Part shown: positions 25,622 to 34,736 of the stretch, piece after piece
Numbering within the stretch: position 1 is the first letter of the stretch
Layout: each line of letters begins with the position of its first letter
Assembly: GCA_047610385.1 (NCBI GenBank)
Contig: JBLGAC010000016.1
Coordinates: forward strand, 11,976 to 75,975
Reading direction: 5' to 3'
DNA length: 64,000 bases
Source of the DNA: JBOCEF01 sp047610385
GTDB lineage: Bacteria; Pseudomonadota; Alphaproteobacteria; Rhodobacterales; Rhodobacteraceae
The notes under the pieces: model-generated
Database searches by the model: none
Seen by the model: the letters and a program-made list of their open reading frames with translations, nothing else
What the model was told of the DNA's origin: nothing
Program-made: the position numbers and the translations under genes

Positions 25622-27025
25622 ATGACGGAAGACAAAGCGAAAACTGGCGCGAACGCCATGTGGGGCGGCCGCTTTGCCGCAGGCCCCGACGCGATCATGG
25701 AGGCGATCAACGCCTCGATCGGGTTTGACCAGCGGCTGGCGGCCCAGGACGTGGCGGGCAGCCGCGCCCATGCGGCGATGCTGTCCGCCACCGGCATTAT
25801 CACGGATGACGACCGCGCGGCCATCGACCAAGGCCTGCTCACGGTGTTGTCAGAGATCGTGGGTGGCACGTTCGCCTTTTCAACCGCGCTGGAAGACATC
25901 CACATGAATGTGGAAAACCGGCTGCGTGAATTGGTCGGCCCCGCGGCGGGGCGCCTGCACACCGCGCGGTCGCGCAACGATCAGGTGGCGCTTGATTTTC
26001 GCATGTGGGTTCGCGATCAGGCCGACGCGGCCATCGCCGGGATCACCGCGCTGATGACCGCGCTGGTCGGGCAGGCCGAAGCAGGGGCCGATATGGTCAT
26101 GCCCGGCTTCACCCATCTGCAGACCGCGCAGCCCGTCACTTGGGGCCATCACATGCTGGCCTATGTGGAAATGTTCGCCCGCGACCGGTCGCGGTTCGAA
26201 GACGCGCGCAAACGCATGAACGAATGCCCGCTGGGTGCCGCGGCGCTGGCGGGCACATCCTTTCCGATCGACCGGGACGCGACGGCCGCCGCGCTGGGGT
26301 TCGACCGGCCGATGGCCAATTCGCTGGACGCGGTGTCGGACCGCGATTTCGCGCTGGAATTCCTGACCACCTCAACCATCTGCGCCGGACACCTCAGCCG
26401 CATGGCCGAAGAACTGGTGATCTGGTCCTCAGCCCAGTTTCGCTTTGTGCGCCTGTCAGACCGGTTTTCGACCGGATCGTCGATCATGCCGCAAAAGCGC
26501 AACCCTGATGCGGCGGAATTGGTGCGCGCCAAAATCGGCCGCATCCTTGGCGCCACTGTCGGGCTGGTGACAGTGATGAAGGGTCTGCCGCTCGCGTATT
26601 CCAAGGACATGCAGGAAGACAAGGAACAGGTCTTTGATGCTGCCGACGCGCTGATGCTGGCCCTTGCGGCGATGGAGGGGATGGTCCGCGATATGGTGCC
26701 CATGACCGACAATCTGCGCGCCGCGGCGGGGTCGGGGTTCTCAACCGCCACCGATCTGGCCGACTGGCTGGTGCGCGAGCTCAACCTGCCGTTCCGCGAT
26801 GCGCACCATGTCACGGGATCCTTGGTGAAGATGGCCGAAGACCGCGGGATCGACCTGCCAGACCTGACGCTGGCGGACATGCAATCGGTGAACGGCCAGA
26901 TCACCGATGCGGTGTTCGGGGTGCTGGGGGTCGACAACTCGGTGGCCTCACGCACCAGCTATGGCGGCACCTCGCCGGTCAATGTGCGTGCTCAGGCTGC
27001 CCGCTGGCGCGAGGCGCTGGCATGA
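25622..27025 (+). CDS. argH: Argininosuccinate lyase
   Basis: ArgH splits argininosuccinate into arginine and fumarate, the last step of arginine synthesis. The 467-residue sequence starts AMWGGRFAAGPDAIMEAINASI. It carries TARSRNDQVALDFR, the HLQTAQPVTWGHHMLAY segment with catalytic His, and the superfamily signature GSSIMPQKRNPDAAE with the catalytic Ser loop. The end has TSYGGTSPVNVRAQ. Its stop overlaps the lptM start by four bases (ATGA), so translation is coupled. Confidence 0.97.
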   Translation: MTEDKAKTGANAMWGGRFAAGPDAIMEAINASIGFDQRLAAQDVAGSRAHAAMLSATGIITDDDRAAIDQGLLTVLSEIVGGTFAFSTALEDIHMNVENRLRELVGPAAGRLHTARSRNDQVALDFRMWVRDQADAAIAGITALMTALVGQAEAGADMVMPGFTHLQTAQPVTWGHHMLAYVEMFARDRSRFEDARKRMNECPLGAAALAGTSFPIDRDATAAALGFDRPMANSLDAVSDRDFALEFLTTSTICAGHLSRMAEELVIWSSAQFRFVRLSDRFSTGSSIMPQKRNPDAAELVRAKIGRILGATVGLVTVMKGLPLAYSKDMQEDKEQVFDAADALMLALAAMEGMVRDMVPMTDNLRAAAGSGFSTATDLADWLVRELNLPFRDAHHVTGSLVKMAEDRGIDLPDLTLADMQSVNGQITDAVFGVLGVDNSVASRTSYGGTSPVNVRAQAARWREALA

Positions 27026-27174
27026 CCGCCCGCGCCATGGGACGCACGCTGCTGCTGGCCGCGCTGATCGCGGCATCGCTGGCGGCGGGCTGCGGGCGCA
27101 AGGGCGATCCGTCCGCGCCTTCGCCCGATGCGGCGAGCGCGCAAACGGATGTTGAGCGGCGTCAGGGGCTGTAA
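27022..27174 (+). CDS. lptM: Small lipoprotein, LptM/YifL-like
   Basis: A 50-residue lipoprotein precursor. A hydrophobic signal (RTLLLAALIAASLAAG) leads into a lipobox ending in Cys, followed by GRKGDPSAP, the LptM hallmark. LptM assists assembly of the LptD-LptE outer-membrane lipopolysaccharide translocon. The ATG overlaps the argH stop. In many proteobacteria this gene sits between argH and lysA or directly before lysA; here lysA lies 1.3 kb further on, after cysH on the other strand. A clear terminator follows. Confidence 0.85.
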   Translation: MTARAMGRTLLLAALIAASLAAGCGRKGDPSAPSPDAASAQTDVERRQGL

Positions 27175-27184
27175 GCGCAGCGCG

Positions 27185-27218
27185 AAAACGCCCCGTACCA
27201 TTGGTCCGGGGCGTTTTT
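27185..27218 (+). terminator. Terminator after argH-lptM
   Basis: Perfect ten-base arms aaaacgcccc / ggggcgtttt surround a 13-base loop and run into a T tract. The A-rich left arm also lets it serve the convergent cysH gene. Confidence 0.85.
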
Positions 27219-27244
27219 CATTGCCGGGCGTGGGGCAGCGGTGA

Positions 27245-28027
27245 TCAGGCCGCCCGCGATGGCCGCACCACCTGCCCGTTCACGAAATGAATGCCGCATT
27301 CCACTTTGCGCGATCCGCGCCAGCGGCCTGCCCTTGGGTCCTCATCCGCGGCAACCGGCGTGGTGCAGGGCGCGCAGCCGATCGACGCGAAGCCGCCGGC
27401 AACCAACGGATGGGGCGGCAGGTTATGGGTCTTAATGTGGGCGCGCACGTCCTCAGACGTCCAGTTCGCCATGGGGTTCACGCGGATGCGGCCGTCTGCA
27501 TCGGCCTCAAAGCGCGGAAGATGGGTGCGGGTGGCGGCCTGAAACCGCTTGCGCCCGGACACCACAGCACCAAAGGGCATGAGCGCGGCGGCCAGAGGGC
27601 GAACCTTGCGCAGATCGCAGCACGCGTCAGTGTCATGTTCGCGCAGATCATCTGCCGGGTCTTCGCGCAACAGCGTCGCGTCCTGAGGCTGGATGCGCCG
27701 CACCCCGGTCAGGCCAAGACGCACCGATAGGTCCTGCTGATAGGCCAGCGTTTCGGGAAACAAAAGCAGGGTGTCGAGCAAAAGCACCGGCGCATCTGGC
27801 GCGGCGCGCGACAGCAGATGCAACAGCGCGGCGCTTTCGGCCCCGAACGATGACACCAGCGCGGCCGGCCCTGCGACCCCGTCCACAAAGACCGCGCGCA
27901 GGATGTCCTCAGCCGAGGCGTCGGCAAACGCGGTCTCCAGCGCCGCGGCGCGCGCGGCCGCACCCATCGCGGCCATGGCGGCGGCGTCGGGGCGGTGGGC
28001 GGTGCTGTCGACGGCGATGCGGGTCAT
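27245..28027 (-). CDS. cysH: Phosphoadenylyl/adenylyl-sulfate reductase CysH
   Basis: The 260-residue assimilatory reductase makes sulfite from APS or PAPS. It has the PP-loop-like ALVSSFGAESAALLHLL, LLDTLLLFPETLAY and GRKRFQAATR. The Cys pairs DACCDLRK and SIGCAPCTTP bind a 4Fe-4S cluster and mark the APS-reducing class. The end SRKVECGIHF holds the catalytic Cys. The ATG at 28027 has GGAG nine bases upstream. It stands without cysI, cysG or the DUF934 gene often found beside it, and it interrupts the usual argH-lptM-lysA block. Confidence 0.95.
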   Translation of the reverse strand: MTRIAVDSTAHRPDAAAMAAMGAAARAAALETAFADASAEDILRAVFVDGVAGPAALVSSFGAESAALLHLLSRAAPDAPVLLLDTLLLFPETLAYQQDLSVRLGLTGVRRIQPQDATLLREDPADDLREHDTDACCDLRKVRPLAAALMPFGAVVSGRKRFQAATRTHLPRFEADADGRIRVNPMANWTSEDVRAHIKTHNLPPHPLVAGGFASIGCAPCTTPVAADEDPRAGRWRGSRKVECGIHFVNGQVVRPSRAA

Positions 28028-28452
28028 GATGCAGGTCTCCATTGCCTCTGGAAACCTGATCTAGGCGGGTGTTTCGCGCCGCGCCATGACCGCGGTGGCC
28101 ATCAGGAAGGCTATTCCAGCGCCGCCGCCCCCGGCGGAACGCGCGGTCGGCGCCGGGCGCTGGTTGGCGAATGGCAGACCGCGCTAGGATGCGGCCGGGC
28201 TCGGGGGGGCAGGCCCCCGCTCGCCCGCCCGTGCGCGCCAAAAACGGCGCGCCGGCGCCCCACCGGCAATCCGTGCGCCGGTGGTGGGCCTGGCGCCGCG
28301 CGGCGCTCTTGCGGCGCGGCGGACCGCGGCGGGGTCAATCCCCGCAAGGGCCGCACCCGGCGCGGGGTTGCGAGGGAGCCGCGGCCAAGCTAAGCCCGGT
28401 TTGACCCTTTCGCGCGCCCCCCCGCGCCCGCCCGCATGACGGAGCCCGCCCC
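28028..28452. other. Very GC-rich 425-bp intergenic region before lysA
   Basis: The region contains several GC-rich hairpins and, at 28293-28356, one copy of the dispersed repeat described separately. The lysA promoter should lie near the right end. No gene is supported. Confidence 0.5.
28293..28356 (-). repeat. Dispersed GC-rich intergenic repeat, copy 1
   Basis: Read on the minus strand it gives gcggcccttgcggggattga, then cccc-gcc-gcggtccg and a GC-rich palindromic tail. It matches copies at 36432-36494 and 52487-52548, with changes mainly in the tail. The core is a ggggattgacccc-type hairpin. Confidence 0.65.
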
Positions 28453-29721
28453 ATGGACCATTTCAACTACAAGGACGGCGTCCTTCATGCCGAAGATGTT
28501 GCGGTCGCCGACATCGTCGCTGCGGTCGGCTCGCCGGTCTATGTCTACTCCACCGCCACTTTCACCCGCCACTTCAAGGTGTTCGACGAAGCGCTGGCTG
28601 GCATGCCGCATCTGATCTGCTATGCGATGAAGGCCAACAGCAACCTCGCGGTGCTGGCCACGCTCGCGAGACTGGGCGCCGGGATGGACGTGGTGTCTGA
28701 GGGTGAATTTCGCCGCGCCCTCGCCGCCGGGGTGCCGGGCGCGCGGATCGTCTTTTCAGGCGTTGGCAAGACCGTCGCCGAGATGCGTTTTGCGCTGGAC
28801 CATGACGTGCGCCAGTTCAACGTCGAAAGCGCTGAGGAGCTGGAGGTGCTGAGCGCCGTGGCCACCGCCATGGGCAAGATCGCGCCGATCACCCTGCGCG
28901 TGAACCCCGATGTCGACGCCAAGACCCACGCCAAGATCGCCACCGGCAAGTCGGAGAACAAGTTTGGCGTTCCCATCGCCGCCGCGCGCGACGTTTATGC
29001 CCGCGCGGCCGCGTTGCCCGGCATCGCGGTTGTGGGGATCGACGTGCATATCGGGTCGCAGCTAACGGACCTTGGCCCGTTTGAGGCAGCGTTCCTGAAG
29101 GTGGCCGAGCTTACCAAAGCCCTGCGCAGCGATGGGCACGACATCAAGCGGCTTGATCTGGGCGGCGGCCTTGGCATTCCCTATCGCCGCGCCAATGAGG
29201 CCCCGCCGCTGCCCTTTGACTATGGTGCCCTGATCCGCCGCACCGTTGGCGATCTGGGCTGTGAGATTGAACTGGAGCCCGGCCGCCTGATCGCCGGGAA
29301 CGCCGGGATTCTTGTGTCCCGCGTCATCTACCGCAAGGCGGGCGAGGGGCGCACCTTTGTGATTCTCGACGCCGCCATGAACGACCTGATCCGCCCGGCG
29401 ATGTATGACGCCTGGCACGACATCATCCCGGTTGTTGAACCAAGCCCCGGGGCTGATGCGGATCTTGTCGACATTGTCGGCCCGGTCTGCGAATCTGGCG
29501 ATACCTTTGCCAAGGAACGCCCGATGCCCTTTGTGGGGCCGGGCGATCTGGTGGCGTTCCGATCAGCCGGGGCGTATGGCGCGGTGATGGCGTCGGAGTA
29601 TAATACCAGGCCGCTGATCCCTGAGGTTATGGTCAATGGCGATCAATTCACTGTGGTGCGCGCACGACCGACCTTTGACGAAATGCTCGCGCGAGATACC
29701 ATCCCTGATTGGATCGACTGA
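28453..29721 (+). CDS. lysA: Diaminopimelate decarboxylase
   Basis: This PLP enzyme of fold type III decarboxylates meso-diaminopimelate to lysine. The 422-residue sequence has the PLP Lys in HLICYAMKANSNLAVL, then GMDVVSEGEFRRAL and KFGVPIAAARDVY. The phosphate-binding region is VVGIDVHIGSQLTDLGPFEAAF and LDLGGGLGIPY, and EPGRLIAGNAG follows. The substrate-binding GPVCESGDTFAKER is also intact, as is the C-terminal RSAGAYGAVMASEYNTRP. GGAG precedes the ATG. The DUF4175 gene follows after 57 bp and is probably co-transcribed. Confidence 0.97.
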   Translation: MDHFNYKDGVLHAEDVAVADIVAAVGSPVYVYSTATFTRHFKVFDEALAGMPHLICYAMKANSNLAVLATLARLGAGMDVVSEGEFRRALAAGVPGARIVFSGVGKTVAEMRFALDHDVRQFNVESAEELEVLSAVATAMGKIAPITLRVNPDVDAKTHAKIATGKSENKFGVPIAAARDVYARAAALPGIAVVGIDVHIGSQLTDLGPFEAAFLKVAELTKALRSDGHDIKRLDLGGGLGIPYRRANEAPPLPFDYGALIRRTVGDLGCEIELEPGRLIAGNAGILVSRVIYRKAGEGRTFVILDAAMNDLIRPAMYDAWHDIIPVVEPSPGADADLVDIVGPVCESGDTFAKERPMPFVGPGDLVAFRSAGAYGAVMASEYNTRPLIPEVMVNGDQFTVVRARPTFDEMLARDTIPDWID

Positions 29722-29778
29722 GGCCGCGCGGCGACGACCCGTTTGCGCGGCCCCAAACTTAGCCGGATCGGAGGCCTC

Positions 29779-32466
29779 ATGACGGGCGATCGCCACACCG
29801 ACCAGTCCGATGGGGCCGCAGACCGCATCTCATCCGATGCGGTGCGCGCTGTCGTCGCCCGCTACGCCCGCACCCAAGCCCGCGCGCTGACTGCTGAGCG
29901 TCTGACGCGCGCGTTCTGGCCGCTGTGGACCGTTGCGGCGACGTTTATGGGGGCAGCGCTGTCGGGGGCCTTTGATTTGGCACCCTCATGGCTTCATGCG
30001 GGCCTGCTGGTGATGTTCGCGGCGGGCGCGCTGGGCGCTCTGATGGTTGGCAGTCGCAATTTCCGGCGGCCCACGGCGATCGAAGCGCTGGCCGCCCTGG
30101 ACGAAGGCACCGCGGACCACCCGGTTGCGTCGCTGTCGGACAGTCAGGCGCTCGGCTCAGCCGATCCCGCGGCCCGCGCGATCTGGGCGCTGCATCAGCG
30201 GCGGTTGGCGGCGCGCGCCTTGCAGGCCACGCCCCGCCCGGCCGATCTGCGCCTGTCATCGCGTGATCCGTTCGCGCTGCGGCTTTCGGCGCTGATACTT
30301 CTGGTGATGGGCACGGCAGCGGCGGTGCTGGATGGTGGGGAACGCCTCAGCTCTGCGCTGCGCCCCGGCGCATCGGCCGCCGCCGAAGCGGTGCAGCCCT
30401 CGATAGAGGCCTGGGCCACGCCGCCTGCCTATACCGGCGCTGAAATGATCTATCTGACCGAACGGATCGGCGAAACATTGCGTCTGCCCGGCGGTGCCCG
30501 CGTGTCGATCCGGGTTTACAACGCCCCCGCCGATCCGGTGCTTGCGCAAGATGTCACGTCCGGGATCGGCGCCGCGCCCGCCTTTGCGCCGATGGGCGAG
30601 GGTGCCTATGATCTGACGCTGGATGCCATGAAATCGGGCCCGCTTTCGGTCACGACCGACGGGCGCTCGCTGGGCACTTGGGTCTTTGACGTGGCCGAAG
30701 ACGCGGCGCCTGACATTGCGTTCAAGGGCGAGGCATCGGCCAGCGCGACCCATGCGCTGCAATTTGAATTCACCGCCAGCGACGATTACGGCATCTCCGC
30801 GGCCTGGATGGTGGTGGATCTGGACCCTGCGCGCCTGATCGGCCGCCCCGGTCCGCCCCCCGCCGGGCTGGAGCCGATCGAGATCGAGCTGCCACTGCCG
30901 TTCACCGGTGCCGTCACCGACACTGAGGACATGGTGATCGAGGACCTGACAGAGCATCCTTGGGCGGGCCTGCCGGTCATCATCACCCTTTACGCCGAAG
31001 ACGCGGGCGGCCAGATCGGCCAGTCCGCACCGATGCAGGCCGTGATCCCGGCGCGCCCGTTCTCCGACGCCATGGCCAAGGCGCTGGTTGAAGAACGCCG
31101 CGCCATCGCCTCATCACGGGCCGAGGCGCGCCCGGCATTGCAGCGCCTGCGGGCCGTGACCGCCTATCCCGAAGACTGGTTCACGGACACCATGCGCCCC
31201 TATCTGATCGTGCGCACGGCGATGCGGCGCTTGGCCTATGCGCTTGATGACGGGCGCGAAGACGCTGAAATCGGTTCGGTCATGGAGCTGTTGTGGCGCG
31301 CCGCGCTGCTGATCGAAGACGGCGATCTGGCCACCGCGGCGGAGCGTCTGCGCCGCGCGCAGGACCGCCTGTCTGAGGCCATTGAGCGCGGGGCCGAGCC
31401 TGATGAAATCGCGCAGCTGATCGATGAACTGCGCCAGGCGATGAACGACTACATTGAGGAAATGGCCCGTCAGGCCATGGAAAACCTCGACCAGTTGCAG
31501 CAAAACGGCCAGCCCCAGGCGCAGACGCAGCAGGACGGGGGGCAGCCGCTCAACACTCAGGACCTGCAGCAGATGCTGGATGAAATCCAGCGCATGGCTG
31601 AAGAAGGCGACCGTGAAGGCGCGCGCCGCATGATGCAGGCGCTGCAGCAGATGCTGGAAAACCTGCAGATGCAGGCCAGCCCCGGCCAGCAAGGCCAGCA
31701 GGGCCAGGGTCAGCAGACCATGGAAGAATTGCAGGAAATGCTGCGCAGCCAGCAGGACCTTGCGGACAAGTCATTTGGCGAGATGCAGCGCCGTCAGGGC
31801 GGCGAAAAGCCCGGCGGCGAAGGCGGCGAAGGTGGCCAGGGCGGCGAAGGACAGGATGGCAGCGCGGGCCAGCAATCGCCATTCGGGCAGCCGAACGAAG
31901 GTGGCATGGGGCCAAACGGGCTCGACCCACGCGCGGGCGATCCGCAGCAGGGCGGTCAGGGCGGCGCGGCGCAGGACATGGGCCAGCTCGCCCAGCGGCA
32001 GGAGGCGCTGCGCAACCTGCTCGAAGACCTGCGCGCCCAGCTGCCGGGCGGCCTGTCGCCTGAGGCCGAACAAGCCCTGCGCGATGCGGACGAAGCGATG
32101 GACGGCGCGCGCGGGCAGCTCGAAGGTGGTGAACCCGGCAAGGCGCTGAACGATCAGGTCCGCGCCATGGAGAACCTGCGCGAAGGCGCCCGCCAGCTGG
32201 GCGACGCCATGCGCCGTGAGGCGCAGCGCGGGCAGGGAGAGCGCGCAGGGCAAAGCGCGCCCGGCGCTGGCGAGACTGGGCGCGATCCGCTGGGGCGCCC
32301 GACCGCGCAGGACGGCACGATGGACGGCGCAGACACCCGCATCCCGAACGCTGAGGATCTGATGCGTGCGCGCGAACTGCTCGACGAAATCCGCCGCCGC
32401 TCCGGTGACCGGACGCGACCTGAGCTGGAGCTGGACTATCTGCGCCGGTTGTTGGAGCGGTTCTGA
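29779..32466 (+). CDS. TIGR02302 / DUF4175 family membrane protein
   Basis: A large (895-residue) protein typical of the slot after lysA in alphaproteobacteria. Two membrane helices lie near residues 45-100 and one near 170-190. A long extracytoplasmic part has TTP-like Ig folds (TPPAYTGAEMIYL, FTASDDYGISAAW) and a helical, Arg-rich segment. From about residue 560 to 760 the sequence is dominated by Gln, Gly and Glu (QQNGQPQAQTQQDGGQP and similar), with short motifs such as QEMLRSQQDLADKSFGEMQRRQ. The end is a conserved LMRARELLDEIRRRSGDRTRPELELDYLRRLLERF. GGAGG sits directly before the ATG at 29779. The molecular function is not known. Confidence 0.9.
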   Translation: MTGDRHTDQSDGAADRISSDAVRAVVARYARTQARALTAERLTRAFWPLWTVAATFMGAALSGAFDLAPSWLHAGLLVMFAAGALGALMVGSRNFRRPTAIEALAALDEGTADHPVASLSDSQALGSADPAARAIWALHQRRLAARALQATPRPADLRLSSRDPFALRLSALILLVMGTAAAVLDGGERLSSALRPGASAAAEAVQPSIEAWATPPAYTGAEMIYLTERIGETLRLPGGARVSIRVYNAPADPVLAQDVTSGIGAAPAFAPMGEGAYDLTLDAMKSGPLSVTTDGRSLGTWVFDVAEDAAPDIAFKGEASASATHALQFEFTASDDYGISAAWMVVDLDPARLIGRPGPPPAGLEPIEIELPLPFTGAVTDTEDMVIEDLTEHPWAGLPVIITLYAEDAGGQIGQSAPMQAVIPARPFSDAMAKALVEERRAIASSRAEARPALQRLRAVTAYPEDWFTDTMRPYLIVRTAMRRLAYALDDGREDAEIGSVMELLWRAALLIEDGDLATAAERLRRAQDRLSEAIERGAEPDEIAQLIDELRQAMNDYIEEMARQAMENLDQLQQNGQPQAQTQQDGGQPLNTQDLQQMLDEIQRMAEEGDREGARRMMQALQQMLENLQMQASPGQQGQQGQGQQTMEELQEMLRSQQDLADKSFGEMQRRQGGEKPGGEGGEGGQGGEGQDGSAGQQSPFGQPNEGGMGPNGLDPRAGDPQQGGQGGAAQDMGQLAQRQEALRNLLEDLRAQLPGGLSPEAEQALRDADEAMDGARGQLEGGEPGKALNDQVRAMENLREGARQLGDAMRREAQRGQGERAGQSAPGAGETGRDPLGRPTAQDGTMDGADTRIPNAEDLMRARELLDEIRRRSGDRTRPELELDYLRRLLERF

Positions 32467-32738
32467 CGCCTGACGCCTGACACTCGGCGCTGGGTGGCTG
32501 GGTGGCTGGATGGCTGGTGCCAGGAACTGGGCGACGGGCGGCGTCTCTCCGGGCGCCACGATCATGTCTCGCCGCGCGGGCGCAACGGCTAAGCCGGGCA
32601 CCACGGGCGTCGTGCGGCGTCCGGCCAAACGGGAGGCAAGGATCTTCGATCCGATGCCCGACGGGCGGGAGAGCGCAGTGCCGCAGTTCGTCGATGGCAG
32701 GGATACGCTGCACCCCAGCCGCGGGCCGCCGCGCCATC
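32467..32738. other. Intergenic region after the DUF4175 gene
   Basis: It contains a short degenerate tandem run of ggtggctgg/gatggctgg near 32491-32516 and otherwise nothing I can assign. The frames that stay open have no recognisable similarity. Confidence 0.4.
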
Positions 32739-32772
32739 AAAAAAGGCCCGGGCATCTGCCTGGGCCTTTTTT
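32739..32772. terminator. Bidirectional terminator between DUF4175 and zinc-ribbon genes
   Basis: Arms aaaaaaggcccgggca and tgcctgggcctttttt pair over 16 positions with one G-T, closing on a tiny loop, and have an A tract and a T tract at the two ends. It suits both convergent genes. Confidence 0.85.
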
Positions 32773-32799
32773 CCGTTTTCGCCGCCTGTGGGGCTGCGG

Positions 32800-33762
32800 T
32801 CAGTTCGGGGCGCTCGGCGCGGTCATCGCTGGGGGTGCCATCGGGCTGGGGGCCGGGGCGCTCGTGCCAGACGCAACGGGCGCTTCGGGCGCGGCGGCAC
32901 CGGGTGCCTGCGGCGTCGTTGTCGTTGTTGGCGTCTCGGGGGCTGCCGCCTCGGGGGCGGGCGCTTCGGTGGTCGGCTCGGGCGCTGGCGCTGCGGTCGG
33001 CGCTGCGGTTGGGGCGCTTGGCTCCGGCATCGTGGCCGGGGCCTCTCCACCGATCATCGGCTTGATCTTGGCAATCGCCTGATCAATCCAGACCATCGCC
33101 TGCGCCTTGCCGTCATCGACCGACGCGATATAGCCGTCCAGCGGCTGCTCTGCCTGGGGCAGCAGTTCCACGATCTTGTCGCGGCCATGATAGAGGCCCG
33201 CGCCGATGCCGCCGATGATCAGCACCAGCATAAGCCCGGTGCGGAACCCGCTGCGGCGGCGGCGTTCCACCCGTTCTTCTTCATGGGCTGAGGCGCGAAG
33301 CTCCGCATTCAGCCGCGCGGCGTCGGGCAGATCGCCGCCGCGGCGGGCACTGCGGCGCGGGGCATCGTCGGGATCGATCGCCACGTCTTCGATCGGGCGC
33401 GCGGGGCTCAGGTCCGGGCCGCCGCCGGTGCGGCGCAGCGGTGTCGGTGCCGCGGGGGCGATCGGCGCGGGGGCTGGCACTGGATCGCGGACTGCGGCGA
33501 TGTCCTCCGCATCGTCGTTGTCATCGCCATAAAGGCTTTCGATCTTCAGGCCAGGCGCGTCCTCGTCGTTCATGTCGTCAAGGCTGCGCTTGGCCTGGGC
33601 AAGGCCGGGGATGGTGCTGGGCGCACCCGGCGCTGAGGGTGCAGGCGCAGGCTGCATCCAACGTGCGCCGCAGGCCGAGCATTCGACCACGCGACCCTCG
33701 GCGCCGAGATCCGATTCAGCGATTTCATATTCCGCGGGGCAGGTGGGGCAGGACACGAGCAT
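32800..33762 (-). CDS. Zinc-ribbon domain protein with membrane anchor
   Basis: The 320-residue protein begins with an MJ0042-type zinc finger, MLVSCPTCPAEYEIAESDLG and VVECSACGARWMQP, giving CxxC...CxxC. A long acidic and Pro-rich linker follows, then a basic stretch (EEERVERRRR) and a single helix FRTGLMLVLIIGGIGAGLYHG around residue 205. The C-terminal third is a low-complexity Pro/Ala/Thr/Glu tail. This architecture is common in Rhodobacteraceae beside ftsEX. It is divergent from ftsE. I chose the ATG at 33762 because the zinc finger begins there; the frame extends to 33972 without similarity. Function unknown, possibly envelope-linked by its neighbourhood. Confidence 0.85.
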   Translation of the reverse strand: MLVSCPTCPAEYEIAESDLGAEGRVVECSACGARWMQPAPAPSAPGAPSTIPGLAQAKRSLDDMNDEDAPGLKIESLYGDDNDDAEDIAAVRDPVPAPAPIAPAAPTPLRRTGGGPDLSPARPIEDVAIDPDDAPRRSARRGGDLPDAARLNAELRASAHEEERVERRRRSGFRTGLMLVLIIGGIGAGLYHGRDKIVELLPQAEQPLDGYIASVDDGKAQAMVWIDQAIAKIKPMIGGEAPATMPEPSAPTAAPTAAPAPEPTTEAPAPEAAAPETPTTTTTPQAPGAAAPEAPVASGTSAPAPSPMAPPAMTAPSAPN

Positions 33763-34058
33763 GGGACTTAAATCGCCTCGGATCAGGGAAAGGGACGCAT
33801 GAGCATCAGTCTTACAGGCGCCATGCGCGTCCGCCAAGCGCGAAGCCGCCCCGCAGGCCTGCCGATTTCGCCCACGCGCCTGTCTGGATGCCCGGCCAGA
33901 TGCCGCTGCCGCGCACGGCTTTTCGCCCGCAGGCCTGCAGATGCCGCGCCCGATTGCGCCCGCGCGCGGCATCTGCGATGGTCGTCATCGCGGGCGCGGC
34001 GCCCCCTTCGGGCGCGCCGCCAAGCGCCCCCCAGACTTGATCCGAAAGGAACGGCGCG

Positions 34059-34736
34059 TTGATCGACTTTTCTCGGGTCGGCTTCGACTATGGCGACCGC
34101 ACGATTCTGTCAGATGTGTCGCTGACCCTGCCCGAAGGTTCATTCCATTTTCTGACCGGCCCTTCGGGCGCGGGCAAAACCACGTTCCTGCGGCTGTGCT
34201 ATCTGGCGCTGCGCCCGGCGCGCGGCCGGATCACGCTGTTCGGGCGTGATGCAGGGGGCTGCGATTCGGGCGCCGCTGCGCTGCTGCGCCGCCGGATCGG
34301 CATCGTGTTTCAGGATGGACAGTTCCTGAACCATCTTTCGGTTGCCGAAAACGTTGCGCTGCCGCTGCGCATTCTGGGCAAGCCGCCCTCGGTCTGGCGC
34401 GATCATGTGGCCGAGCTGATGGACTGGGTTGGCCTTGCGCACCGCGCCGACGCCTTGCCAACAGAGCTGTCGGCTGGTGAGCGTCAGCGCGCATCGCTGG
34501 CGCGTGCGGTGATCGGCGGGCCCGATCTGGTGATCGCGGACGAACCCACCGGCAATGTGGACCGCGAAATGGCACGCAAGCTGCTCGGTCTGCTGATCGC
34601 GCTCAATTCCCACGGGACCGCGGTGCTGATGGCCACCCATGACCTGGACCTGATCCGCGCGGCCAAGGGTGAAACCGACGCGCGGGTGCTGCGCATCGCT
34701 GACGGGCAGGTCCAGGCGGCGGGCGCGTCACTATGA
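34059..34736 (+). CDS. ftsE: Cell division ATP-binding protein FtsE
   Basis: FtsE is the ATPase of the FtsEX complex, which activates peptidoglycan hydrolases at the septum from the cytoplasm. The 225-residue protein has Walker A FLTGPSGAGKTTFLRLCYL, FQDGQFLNHLSVAENVALPLR, signature LSAGERQRASLARAV and Walker B LVIADEPTGNVD, with the H-loop ATHDLDLI. The start is TTG at 34059, supported by AAGGA eight bases upstream and by the conserved IDFSRVGFDYG right after it. The stop overlaps ftsX by four bases. Confidence 0.95.
   Translation: MIDFSRVGFDYGDRTILSDVSLTLPEGSFHFLTGPSGAGKTTFLRLCYLALRPARGRITLFGRDAGGCDSGAAALLRRRIGIVFQDGQFLNHLSVAENVALPLRILGKPPSVWRDHVAELMDWVGLAHRADALPTELSAGERQRASLARAVIGGPDLVIADEPTGNVDREMARKLLGLLIALNSHGTAVLMATHDLDLIRAAKGETDARVLRIADGQVQAAGASL

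Noticed and set aside
31550..32755. 401-codon minus-strand open frame opposite the DUF4175 gene
   Set aside because: Arg/Ala/Pro-rich antisense shadow of the low-complexity Gln/Gly region. It crosses the terminator.
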